From Kitasatospora sp. NBC_00315 (GTDB lineage: Bacteria; Actinomycetota; Actinomycetes; Streptomycetales; Streptomycetaceae), in NCBI RefSeq assembly GCF_041435095.1, contig NZ_CP108025.1, forward strand, positions 7,812,001 through 7,876,000: a stretch of 64,000 bases of DNA, given 5' to 3'. Shown piece after piece: positions 26,659 to 34,557 of this stretch (positions are counted from its first letter, which is position 1; each line of letters starts with the position of its first letter). Below the pieces are notes generated by a model. That model had not been told where the DNA came from. It searched no databases and saw only the letters and a list, made by a program, of their open reading frames with translations. The translations under genes and the position numbers were made by a program.

Positions 26659-27975
26659 TCAGTCGACCGGCAGGGCGTGCAGGACGCTGTCGTGCCCGGC
26701 GAACACCCGCACGCCGTCGGTGTCCAGCTGCCAGAACCCCGTCCCCGTCCCCGGGTCCGTCCCCGCGTCCGCGTCCCGGAGGATCCAGCGGATCGCGCCG
26801 GTGTCGGCGTCCAGGGCGCAGACCCCGCCCGCCCGGGGGCCCGGGACGACGAGGGTACGGCCGACCAGGACCGGCCGGGCCCGGTTGTCCAGCCGGAACG
26901 GCAGGGCGCGGGCCCACAGCAGGGCGCCGTCGGCGGGGGAGTGCCGGCTCACCAGCCCGTTGTCACGGGGTACGAAGAGCGCGCCGGCGGTGGCCAGCGG
27001 CCGGAGGCAGCGCCAGTCGTCACCGCGCTCGGGGGCGAGGGCCCAGCTGTCGGCGCCGTCCGTCAGCCGCAGGGCGCGCAGGCCGCCGCCCCGTGCGGCG
27101 GTGTAGACGTGCAGGGCGTCCGTCTCGATCCGGCCGAGCGCCAGGTCGGCGGGTACGAGCCACAGGGGCGTGCCGGTCGCGGCATCGAGCGCCAGCAGCT
27201 CGTCGCGCTCGCTGCGGGCCAGCAGCCGCCCGCCCGGGGCCGTCCGGACCTCCACGAGGCCGCCGCCGCTCTCGGTGCCCGGCCGTGACCAGAGCGGCGT
27301 TGCGGACTCGGCCGGGAGCGCGAAGAGCAGCGGATCCCGGGTGCCGTCGCCGAAGGTCCGGCCGAACAGCACCCCGCCCTCGTAGCAGTCGAGGACCGGC
27401 GCGTCGTCCGGCCCGCCGAGCTGTGGCGCGGGCGCGGTCCGCCGGTCCGCCGCGGCGTCCGACAGGTGGTGGGCGGTGAGATACCCGTCCGCGCTGTCGA
27501 AGATCCGGTCGGCGCAGACCAGCAGTCGCCCGGCGGCGGAGCGGGCCCGGGCGGGCGGCAGGTCGATCCGGCGGCGCTCCGCCCCGGTGGCCGGATCCAG
27601 CACCCGCACCTGGGACGCGGTGACGAACAGCGGCGCCACCGGGGCACCGCCCCGGTACGGGGCCTGGAGCGCCGGGCCCCGTACCGTCCACAGCGGCTTC
27701 GGCGCGGGGCCGCCCGGGGCCGGGCCCGTCGGCCGGCCGGGAGCCGTTTCGCCGGTCGCCGGGCGGCGGCCGGGGGCCAGGAGCCAGCAGGCGCCGCCGG
27801 CCAGCAGCACCGCGCCGCCGCGGAGCAGCCGGCGCCGGGCCGGCCCGCCCGGCCCCGGCGGGGGGCCGCCGTCGATCCGCTCGGTGGCGGCGGGGGAGGC
27901 CGCCGCCGGCTCGTCGAGACGGATGGCGCCGGCCCGGCCGGTCGTCCGGTCCTGCGGTGTCTCCGGCGGGCCCAT
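26659..27975 (-). CDS. PQQ-like beta-propeller protein, membrane-anchored
   Basis: 438 residues. A Pro/Gly-rich N-terminus is followed by RRRLLRGGAVLLAGGACWLL, a single membrane anchor near residues 48-66. The rest is a beta-propeller built from blades ending in D(P/A)xTG: VLDPATGAERRRIDL, ALDAATGTPLW, LTDGADSW, ALDADTGAIRW. No catalytic residues for a PQQ enzyme are seen, so it is probably a binding or scaffold protein outside the membrane. ATG 27975 has GAGGGGG eight bases upstream. Its partner is unknown. Confidence 0.8.
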   Translation of the reverse strand: MGPPETPQDRTTGRAGAIRLDEPAAASPAATERIDGGPPPGPGGPARRRLLRGGAVLLAGGACWLLAPGRRPATGETAPGRPTGPAPGGPAPKPLWTVRGPALQAPYRGGAPVAPLFVTASQVRVLDPATGAERRRIDLPPARARSAAGRLLVCADRIFDSADGYLTAHHLSDAAADRRTAPAPQLGGPDDAPVLDCYEGGVLFGRTFGDGTRDPLLFALPAESATPLWSRPGTESGGGLVEVRTAPGGRLLARSERDELLALDAATGTPLWLVPADLALGRIETDALHVYTAARGGGLRALRLTDGADSWALAPERGDDWRCLRPLATAGALFVPRDNGLVSRHSPADGALLWARALPFRLDNRARPVLVGRTLVVPGPRAGGVCALDADTGAIRWILRDADAGTDPGTGTGFWQLDTDGVRVFAGHDSVLHALPVD

Positions 27976-28170
27976 GCCGACCACCCCCTCGTCCTCGCCC
28001 CGGTGATGCCGCGCGGAGGATAGCCCAGAGCCGGGGTCCGGCCGCCGGGGCGGCCAACGGGCGGACGTACTGACATGCACCGGCCCGTCGTCCGGGGCAG
28101 GGCCCCGGCGCCGGGCACAATCGGTCAGGCGGCCCGGCCGGGTGGCCGCCACGCTGCGGAAGGGTTCCCC

Positions 28171-28680
28171 ATGAAGGCCACGGAGCTACTGCTGGACGGG
28201 TTCGGCCGGGTCAGGGAGGTCGTCCACGAGGCGGTCGACGGCCTGACGGCCGAGGAGCTGACGGCGCGTCCCGACGCCGGGGCCAACACCGTCGCCTGGC
28301 TGGTCTGGCACCTGACACGGATCCAGGACGACCACGTGGCCGAGGTCGCCGGCACCGAGCAGGTCTGGATCTCCCAGGGCTGGACCGACCGGTTCGCCCT
28401 CCCGTTCCCCGCCGGTGACACCGGCTACGGACACGACGCCGACGACGTGGCGGCCGTGGTCGTGGAGTCCGCGCGCCTGCTGACCGACTACCACGAAGCC
28501 GTCCACGCGCACACCGTCCACTATCTGGGGAAGCTCGCCGCCGCCGATCTCGACCGCGTGGTGGACGAACGCTGGACGCCGCCCGTCACGCTGGGCGCGC
28601 GGCTGGTCAGCGTACTGTCGGACGACCTCCAGCACGCGGGCCAGGCGGCCTTCGTCCGGGGGGTGCTGCGGCGCCGGTAG
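28171..28680 (+). CDS. DinB/DUF664 family protein (putative thiol-dependent enzyme)
   Basis: 169 residues, a four-helix bundle typical of DinB. Candidate metal-binding His residues are in WLVWHLTRIQDDHV and in the C-terminal LQHAGQAAFVRG (HxxQ). The family includes mycothiol- and bacillithiol-dependent S-transferases and maleylpyruvate isomerases; the exact substrate cannot be named. ATG 28171 has GGAAGGG six bases upstream. It stands alone, divergent from the propeller gene. Confidence 0.83.
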   Translation: MKATELLLDGFGRVREVVHEAVDGLTAEELTARPDAGANTVAWLVWHLTRIQDDHVAEVAGTEQVWISQGWTDRFALPFPAGDTGYGHDADDVAAVVVESARLLTDYHEAVHAHTVHYLGKLAAADLDRVVDERWTPPVTLGARLVSVLSDDLQHAGQAAFVRGVLRRR

Positions 28681-28878
28681 GCCCGCCGGCCCCGCCCCGG
28701 CGCCCCGCGCCGCCCCGCCACCCACGGCCGCAAGCCCCGGCCGCTGCCGACGGCCGGTGTGCGCGGTGGCCCGCCGGGGCAGGCATCCGGGAGGCGGGCC
28801 GCCCCGGTCCGTGCCGAATCCACCGTCGCACCGCCGTGCCGTTCGCCGGTGTGACGCTCCGCCGGGAGGAAAGCCGTC

Positions 28879-30300
28879 ATGAGGGTCCACGAGTCGGTCG
28901 CGGACGCGATCGGGGGGACGCCGCTCTTCCGGCTCGCCCGCCTCGGCGCCGGCACGGCCGCCCGGGTGTACGCCAAGGCGGAGTTCCTGAACATCGGCGG
29001 GAGCGTGAAGGACCGCGCCGCGCTGGCGATGGTGCTGGCGGCCGAGCGGGACGGGCAGCTGCGGCCCGGTGGGACGATCATCGAGGCGACCTCGGGCAAC
29101 ACCGGGATCGGGCTCGCGGTCGTCGGCCGCGCGCGCGGCTACCGGGTGATCGCCGGAGTGTCGGACCGGGCCGCCGCGGAGAAGTCCGACATCCTGCGGG
29201 CCTACGGCGCGGAGGTGGTCCTGGCGCCGACGGCGGTGGCCAAGGAGCACCCCGAGCACCTCTTCAACGTGGTGCGGCGGCTGGTGGAGGAGATCCCCGG
29301 CGCCTGGCTGGCGGATCAGTACGACAATCCTGCCAATCCGGGGGCACACGTGGGAACCACCGGACCGGAGATCTGGGAGCAGACCGGGGGCCGGGTGACC
29401 CACTTCGTGGCGGGGATCGGCACCGGCGGCACCATCAGCGGAACCGGCCGCTTCCTCAAGGAGGTGTCCGGCGGCGCCGTCACGGTCGTCGGCGCCGACC
29501 CCGAGAGCTCGGTCTACGGCGGCGGCGACGGCAGCCCGTACTTCGTCGAGAGCATCGGCCACTTCGTCCATCCGCAGACGCTGGACGACAACTGGCCGAA
29601 GTCCTACCACCGCGAGGTGGTGGACCGGTTCGAGCGGATCCCGGACCGCGAGTCCCTGCTGACCACCCGTCGGCTGGCCCGTGAGGAGGGGCTGCTCGCC
29701 GGTCCCTCCTCCGGCACCGCGGTGGCGGCGGCCCTGCGGGTGGCGCGCGGCCTCGGACCGGAGGACGTCGTCGTGGTGCTGCTCCCCGACTCCGGGCGGT
29801 CCTATCTCTCCAAGGTGTTCAGCGACGACTGGATGCGCGGCTGGGGCTTCCTGGAGGAGCCGCGCACCCCGCAGGACACCGAGCCGACCGTGCGGTCCGT
29901 CCTGGAGCCCGCCGCGGACGCGGGCGGGTGGCCGGGGCGTCTGGTCGCCGTGGAGTCGGACGCCTCGCTGGCCGGCGCACTCGCCACCCTGCGGACGGCC
30001 CCCGGCGGCGTCGCCCCGGTGGTGCTGGCCCGCCCGGACCGGCCGTACGGGTTCAGCGGGGCCGAGGTGCTCGGGTCGCTGTCGCTGGCCGAGGTCGAGC
30101 GGGCGATCGCGGCGGGCCTGGCCCGGCCCGGTGATCCGGTCGACGGCCTGATCGGCGCGGCGCTGCCGACGGTGGGCGTCGGGCAGCCGCTCTCGGCCGC
30201 GCGCGAGGTGCTGGGCCGGGAGCACGACGCGGCGGTGGTGCTGCTCGACGGACGGGCGGTCGCGCTCGTCCACCGCGCGGAACTGGCGGAGTCCGGCTGA
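28879..30300 (+). CDS. PLP-dependent cystathionine beta-synthase / cysteine synthase-like enzyme with CBS module
   Basis: 473 residues. The fold-type II PLP core covers about residues 1-320: GGTPLFRL start, PLP lysine in IGGSVKDRAA, substrate loop ATSGNTGIGLA, phosphate loop GIGTGGTISGTGR, PSSGTA. The C-terminal 140 residues resemble paired CBS domains. This arrangement matches actinobacterial cystathionine beta-synthase (Ser plus homocysteine to cystathionine). O-acetylserine sulfhydrylase activity is an alternative. ATG 28879 has GGAGGAAA nine bases upstream. A single-gene unit as far as can be seen. Confidence 0.85.
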   Translation: MRVHESVADAIGGTPLFRLARLGAGTAARVYAKAEFLNIGGSVKDRAALAMVLAAERDGQLRPGGTIIEATSGNTGIGLAVVGRARGYRVIAGVSDRAAAEKSDILRAYGAEVVLAPTAVAKEHPEHLFNVVRRLVEEIPGAWLADQYDNPANPGAHVGTTGPEIWEQTGGRVTHFVAGIGTGGTISGTGRFLKEVSGGAVTVVGADPESSVYGGGDGSPYFVESIGHFVHPQTLDDNWPKSYHREVVDRFERIPDRESLLTTRRLAREEGLLAGPSSGTAVAAALRVARGLGPEDVVVVLLPDSGRSYLSKVFSDDWMRGWGFLEEPRTPQDTEPTVRSVLEPAADAGGWPGRLVAVESDASLAGALATLRTAPGGVAPVVLARPDRPYGFSGAEVLGSLSLAEVERAIAAGLARPGDPVDGLIGAALPTVGVGQPLSAAREVLGREHDAAVVLLDGRAVALVHRAELAESG

Positions 30301-30318
30301 CGGCCGAGGGCCGAGGGC

Positions 30319-30843
30319 TCAGGCGGTCGGCCCGGCGTCGAGCGGCCCGGCTTCGAGGGGCCCGGCTTCGAGGGGCCCGGAGTCCAGCGGGGCGGCGTCC
30401 AGCGCGGTGGTGACCCGGGCCAGCAGGGACTGCAGCGCGGTGGCCTCCGCCAGCGAGAGGTCACTGGCCTCGATGATCCGCTGCGGTACGCAGACGGCCC
30501 GCTCGCGCAGCGCCGTTCCGGCCCCGGTCAGGGCGACGGTGACCGAGCGCTCGTCCTCGGCGCTGCGCGACCGGCGGACGTGGCCGGCGGCTTCCAGGCG
30601 CTTGAGGAGGGGGGAGAGGGTGCCGGAGTCGAGCCGCAGGTGCTCGCCGATCTGCTTGACGGGCAGCTCCCCGTGCTCCCAGAGCACCAGCATCACGAGG
30701 TACTGCGGGTAGGTCAGCCCGAGGTCCTTGAGCAGCACGCGGTAGACGCCGCCGAAGGCGCGCGAGGCGGCGTGCAGGGAGAAGCAGATCTGGTGGTCGA
30801 GCTTGAGCAGCTCGCCGTCGGGCACCTGGGACAGCTCGGTCAT
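30319..30843 (-). CDS. ohrR: OhrR, MarR-family peroxide-sensing repressor
   Basis: 174 residues. MarR fold with the OhrR-specific N-terminus LDHQICFSLHAASRAF; Cys20 matches the peroxide-sensing cysteine. The winged HTH is VKQIGEHLRLDSGTLSPLLKRLEAAGHVRR and the wing RSAEDERSVTVAL. The last 20 residues are PLEAG repeats from a 15-bp tandem array and are not part of the family. It is divergent from ohr with a shared palindrome between them, the standard arrangement: organic hydroperoxides oxidise Cys20, OhrR leaves the DNA and ohr is induced. Confidence 0.93.
   Translation of the reverse strand: MTELSQVPDGELLKLDHQICFSLHAASRAFGGVYRVLLKDLGLTYPQYLVMLVLWEHGELPVKQIGEHLRLDSGTLSPLLKRLEAAGHVRRSRSAEDERSVTVALTGAGTALRERAVCVPQRIIEASDLSLAEATALQSLLARVTTALDAAPLDSGPLEAGPLEAGPLDAGPTA
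30331..30390. repeat. 15-bp tandem repeat in the 3' end of ohrR
   Basis: Four 15-bp units of the type CCCGGCTTCGAGGGG (30331, 30346, 30361, 30376). They are in frame and encode a (P-L-E/D-A/S-G) tail on OhrR. Confidence 0.9.
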
Positions 30844-30871
30844 GCGTCCAGGATAGCCCGGCCGCCCACGG

Positions 30872-30891
30872 TTCAGTTGTGCGCAACTGAA
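30872..30891. promoter_or_regulatory. OhrR operator candidate
   Basis: TTCAGTTG-TGCG-CAACTGAA is a perfect 8-bp inverted repeat lying 29 bp before the ohrR start and 70 bp before ohr. Its position and symmetry fit the site by which OhrR represses both genes. Confidence 0.8.
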
Positions 30892-30961
30892 TTGCGTGCT
30901 CTACTTGTGAGCGGAGCGCGAGCCGATACCCGGCCCGCCGATGTGAGAAGGGACCGGTCAG

Positions 30962-31372
30962 ATGGACGCGCTGTACACCGCCGTCGCCACCGCCAACGGA
31001 CGCGAGGGCCGCACGGTCAGCTCCGACGGCCGGCTGGACCTCGCACTGGCGATGCCGCCGGCGCTGGGGGGCAACGGCCAGGGCACCAACCCCGAGCAGC
31101 TCTTCGCCGCGGGCTACGCCGCCTGTTTCGCCTCCGCGCTCGGCGTGGTCGCCCGCCAGGCCCGGGCCGACGTCAGCGAGGTGTCGGTCACCGCCGAGGT
31201 CTCCCTCGGCAAGGACGACGGCGGCTTCGCCCTTTCCGTGGTGCTCCGCGTCGAGCTGCCGGACAGCCTCGCCGGCGAGAGCGGTGAGCTGCTGGTGAAG
31301 CAGGCCCACGAGGTCTGCCCCTACTCCAGGGCCACCCGCGGCAACATCCCGGTCGAGCTCGTCGTCGAGTAG
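30962..31372 (+). CDS. ohr: Ohr, organic hydroperoxide resistance thiol peroxidase
   Basis: 136 residues, normal for Ohr/OsmC. The two catalytic cysteines are Cys55 (AAGYAACFASAL) and Cys119 (KQAHEVCPYSRATRGN), and the Arg/Glu positions around them are of Ohr type. It reduces organic hydroperoxides, using dihydrolipoyl-type thiols in characterised homologues. ATG 30962; GAAGGG lies about 10 bases upstream. A very strong terminator follows, so it is a monocistronic unit under OhrR control. Confidence 0.94.
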   Translation: MDALYTAVATANGREGRTVSSDGRLDLALAMPPALGGNGQGTNPEQLFAAGYAACFASALGVVARQARADVSEVSVTAEVSLGKDDGGFALSVVLRVELPDSLAGESGELLVKQAHEVCPYSRATRGNIPVELVVE

Positions 31373-31389
31373 CCGGCCCCCGCACGCGA

Positions 31390-31435
31390 ACGGCGCAGGC
31401 ACCCGGCCACGGAGCGGCCCGGGTGCCTGCGCCGT
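31390..31435 (+). terminator. Strong terminator after ohr
   Basis: Perfect 17-bp arms ACGGCGCAGGCACCCGG / CCGGGTGCCTGCGCCGT with a 12-nt loop, 18 bases after the ohr stop. Confidence 0.9.
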
Positions 31436-31894
31436 CCGTGCGTGGTCCCCCTGCGCCACACGTCCGTTCAGAGCACCTCGGCGCGGACCTCGCCGCCGGA
31501 GACCGCGAGGCGTGGCGAGGGCATCCGGAAGACCCGGCAATCGAGCGAGGCGATCCGCCGTACGACCGTGCAGGCCGTGTCCGAGGACGTCGCCGACCAC
31601 CAGCGCGACCGGGCCCCGGGCGGCGGGATCACGTCGAATCGGTCGCCGCCCGCTCCCGCCTGCGCGGGCAGGTAGCGGTGCCGGGTTCGGGCGGTGGCGG
31701 GTCCGCCGGTCCGGCGGCGCCGCATCTGCGAATTGTCCAATTCCGAAGAATGCCCGAATATGGGCGCATATTCTTATCTATCCTGTTTTGTACCGCACCG
31801 GCAAGGAACTCTCCGGCGTCGGGCCGTGGTCGCCGCGGTCGGACGCCACCCGTCGTCCTCCCCCGGTGCGCGGGAACTCCCTTGGACGGCAAGG
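31436..31894. other. Spacer with an AT-rich island
   Basis: 459 bp between two strong terminators. Position 31733-31795 is markedly AT-rich for this genome and contains nested inverted repeats: GAATTG-TC-CAATTC near 31733, and AAGAATGCCC-6 nt-GGGC followed by ATATTCTT near 31745-31775. A minus-strand frame from TTG 31740 to 31468 (90 codons) lies directly downstream of the island, but it lacks a ribosome site and family features. I do not call it a gene. Confidence 0.5.
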
Positions 31895-31933
31895 CCGGAG
31901 GGCCGCGGTACCGACGGTACCGCGGCCCTCCGG
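31895..31933 (-). terminator. 39-bp perfect hairpin terminator of the beta-galactosidase gene
   Basis: Arms CCGGAGGGCCGCGGTACC / GGTACCGCGGCCCTCCGG, 18 bp each and perfect, with a 3-nt loop GAC, 12 bases past the stop of the minus-strand gene. No U-tail. Confidence 0.9.
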
Positions 31934-31945
31934 AGGCGGGGCCCG

Positions 31946-33697
31946 CTACTCCTCGGTGGGCCCCAGATCGGGGGTCTCGCGCAGCTCGACGGTGAGCGCT
32001 CGGTGGGCGGCGTGCAGTTCCAGCACGGTGATCTCGTTCGACCCCGGGCGCAGGACGGGGCCGGGCACGTACAGCGAGCGCTGGGGACCACGCGACCAGT
32101 GGCGGCCGAGGTGGAAGCCGTTGACCCAGACGTTCCCCTTCGTCCAGCCCGGGAGGTGGAGGAAGGTGTCGGCCGGCTCCTCGATCCGCACGCTCCCGCG
32201 GTGGAAGACCGGACCGACCGTCGCGCCGGCCGTCTCGGCGAAGGAGAGCCCGTCGAGCGAGACCAGCGGCAGCGGGCGGTTGCTCCAGCCGGTCAGCTCG
32301 ACCCCGTCCAGCAGGACCCGGCCCAGCAGCCCCTTGCGGTCGTGGATGCCGGGGCCGTAGTTGACCCGGCCCTGGTTCTCCACCAGCAGGCTCAGCACCG
32401 CGCCGTCCTTCGGCGCGGTGAACGCGATCGCCCGCTCGTGGTTCTCCCGCTCCAGGACACCGACGGGCAGGCCGTCCACGAAGACCTGGGCCCGGTCGCG
32501 GACCCCGTCCAGCTCCAGCAGGACCGGCCCCGCGACCGGCAGCCGGGCCTCGTAGAGGATGAACCCGAAGTCCTGCCCGAGCTGCTCCATGGTGAGCGGC
32601 CGCTCGGACAGCACGGTGGCGGAGAGAGCCGCCAGGTTCTCGAACAGCGGTGCGCAGGCGGTCAGTCGGACGGTGCCGGCGCCGCTCGTCGGTGCCCGCG
32701 CGGGCACCGGTTCCGCCGGGACGGGGGCGTACTTGGCGATGACCTGACGGAACGCCTCGTACTTCTCGGTGGGGTCGCCGGCCTCGTCGAGCGGGGAGTC
32801 GTAGTCGTAGGAGCCGACGGTGGGCCGGTAGGTGTGCTTGTCGTTGGCGCCGTTGGTGAAGCCGAAGCTGGTGCCGCCGTGGAACATGTACAGGTTGACG
32901 GAGGCGCCGGTCGCCAGCAGGGTGTCGAGCTCCTCGGCGGCCTGGGCGGGATCGCGGACCACGTGGTGGCCGCCCCAGCGGTCGAACCAGCCGATCCAGA
33001 ACTCGCTGCACATCAACGGGCCGGTGGGCCGGTGGGCGCGCAGGGTGGCGAGGCCCTGCTCGGAGCGGCTGCCGAAGTTGGCCGTGGCCAGGAAGCCGGG
33101 GAGGGAGCCGCGGGCCAGGTCGGCGGGCTGGTCGCAGGTGAAGAGCGGCACGTCCACGCCGCAGGCGCGCAGCAACCGCGCGAGATGGGCGAGGTGTGCG
33201 GTGTCGTCGTCGTACGCGCCGAACTCGTTCTCCACCTGGACGGCCAGGATCGGGCCGCCCCGGGTGGACAGGTGGCGGCGCAGCGGTGGCAGCAGTCGGC
33301 CGAAGAAGTCGTCCACCGCGGCGAGGTAGCGCGGATCCTGACTGCGCAGCAGGATGTCCGGGTCGGCGAGCAGCCACGAGGGCAGGCCGCCGCCCTCCCA
33401 CTCCGCGCAGATGTACGGGCCGGGGCGCAGCAGGACGTGCAGCCCTTCGGCGGCGGCGAGGTCGAGGAAGGCCGGCAGGTCCAGCCCGCCGTCCATCCGG
33501 AACTCGTCGGGGCGCGGCTGGTGGAGGTTCCAGAGGACATAGGTCTCGACGGTGTTCAGGCCCATCGGGCGTGCCTTGCGCAGCCGGTCGGCCCAGAGTG
33601 CCGGATGTACGCGGAAGTAGTGCAGGCCGCCGGAGATGATCCGGAAGGGCTCGTCGTCGAGGCGGAAGCCCTCGTCGGTGATCTGCAGAACGGGCAT
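31946..33697 (-). CDS. Beta-galactosidase, glycoside hydrolase family 35
   Basis: 583 residues with the GH35 TIM barrel. Family signature GGLHYFRVHPALWADRLRKA at the N-terminus, YVLWNLHQP, LLRPGPYICAEWEGGGLPSWL, acid/base Glu158 in VQVENEFGAY, nucleophile Glu232 in CSEFWIGWFD. C-terminal jelly-roll modules end in GWTKGNVWVNGFHLGRHW. No signal peptide, so it is probably cytosolic and hydrolyses terminal beta-galactosides. ATG 33697 has GGAG ten bases upstream; a longer open frame has no site. galE lies 860 bp away in the opposite direction, consistent with galactose use. Confidence 0.92.
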   Translation of the reverse strand: MPVLQITDEGFRLDDEPFRIISGGLHYFRVHPALWADRLRKARPMGLNTVETYVLWNLHQPRPDEFRMDGGLDLPAFLDLAAAEGLHVLLRPGPYICAEWEGGGLPSWLLADPDILLRSQDPRYLAAVDDFFGRLLPPLRRHLSTRGGPILAVQVENEFGAYDDDTAHLAHLARLLRACGVDVPLFTCDQPADLARGSLPGFLATANFGSRSEQGLATLRAHRPTGPLMCSEFWIGWFDRWGGHHVVRDPAQAAEELDTLLATGASVNLYMFHGGTSFGFTNGANDKHTYRPTVGSYDYDSPLDEAGDPTEKYEAFRQVIAKYAPVPAEPVPARAPTSGAGTVRLTACAPLFENLAALSATVLSERPLTMEQLGQDFGFILYEARLPVAGPVLLELDGVRDRAQVFVDGLPVGVLERENHERAIAFTAPKDGAVLSLLVENQGRVNYGPGIHDRKGLLGRVLLDGVELTGWSNRPLPLVSLDGLSFAETAGATVGPVFHRGSVRIEEPADTFLHLPGWTKGNVWVNGFHLGRHWSRGPQRSLYVPGPVLRPGSNEITVLELHAAHRALTVELRETPDLGPTEE

Positions 33698-34557
33698 GGT
33701 GGTGCTGCTCCTGGCTGGAGAGGGGAGATCCGCCCGTTCGACGTCGGCCTGCGTCGGACGTCTCAATGTTTCATCGAGCTTGAATCTGTTCGTTCATGGG
33801 TGATCTTCGGTGTCGAGCACGGATCCCGCCCGCAGAGCCCGTGCCGGTACCAGCGCCACCGGAGTGCACCGGTCGACATACGGAGGCCGTCGTGGCCGAG
33901 CGTTGGCGGGACCGCTGGGCGTCGCCGGTGCTCCCCGTGCTCGGCGCCGGCGGGGTGTGACGCCGGCCTTCGCCTGCCGTTCCCCACGGGACGGCTCTCC
34001 TGGGGGGTGGGGTTGGAGGCCCGGGGCCCGGGGTCCGGGGTGTCGGGGTGTCGGGGTGGGACCCGTGGTGTTCGCGGAGGCGCGTGCCGACCGTCGACCT
34101 GGTGGCGACAGAAACAGACGTATCCGCACAGATGTTGACGCGCCAATGCTCGCCATGCTGCACTGACATCGCCATGGCAGCGCAATCATGAGGCTTTCGT
34201 GGATTTTGGGGTGTTCGTCCCCCGATGGTCGTCGGCCCGGTCGCCCGGGATCGGTGGCCCGAAGCCCCCTACGCACGCGGCCGACGTCCTCCGCGGGGAC
34301 GCGGCAACCCCGGCCGATCGGCGACCGGACCTCGATGCCCACCCGTGCGCTCCCCGGGCCGTCCTGGGTGAACCGGCGGACCGGCTGCCGGCCGGCGCCG
34401 TCCCGGACGACCTTCGGGGAGATCGACAGAAGGCGCCACGTTCGATCGGTAGGGGGTGCCAGGGCTGATGTCTGGGGCCAGTGAGTGTTGTATTATGAGT
34501 AATCGCGTTTAATATTGTGCGTTATGTCTCCGGACTGTGCCTGCGGGAGGTCGCATC
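33698..34557. other. Long spacer between the beta-galactosidase gene and galE
   Basis: About 860 bp. Frames here (e.g. from GTG 34199) lack ribosome sites, family motifs or normal composition. It includes a G-rich low-complexity tract (34000-34060) and a mixed-composition part (34100-34210) with TGACATCGCCATGGCA around 34164. The last 70 bp are AT-rich and hold the galE promoter. No clear operator for the beta-galactosidase gene was found. Confidence 0.5.
34488..34515 (+). promoter_or_regulatory. Candidate galE promoter
   Basis: -35 TTGTAT (34488-34493), 16-bp spacer, -10 TAATAT (34510-34515), in an AT-rich stretch 43 bp before the galE start. It is close to the sigma-70-type consensus. Confidence 0.6.

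Noticed and set aside
24215..26917. Minus-strand open frame of 900 codons overlapping the MprF-like gene
   Set aside because: Same strand, different frame; it is Arg/Gly/Pro-rich with no membrane helices or known motifs, while the 723-residue frame has both.
31468..31740. 90-codon minus-strand ORF downstream of the AT-rich island
   Set aside because: TTG start without a ribosome site and no recognisable family; kept only as a note in the spacer entry and a finding.
33794..34342. Minus-strand 182-codon and overlapping plus-strand frames between beta-galactosidase and galE
   Set aside because: No ribosome site, Pro/Arg-rich low-complexity sequence, no family motif; treated as non-coding.
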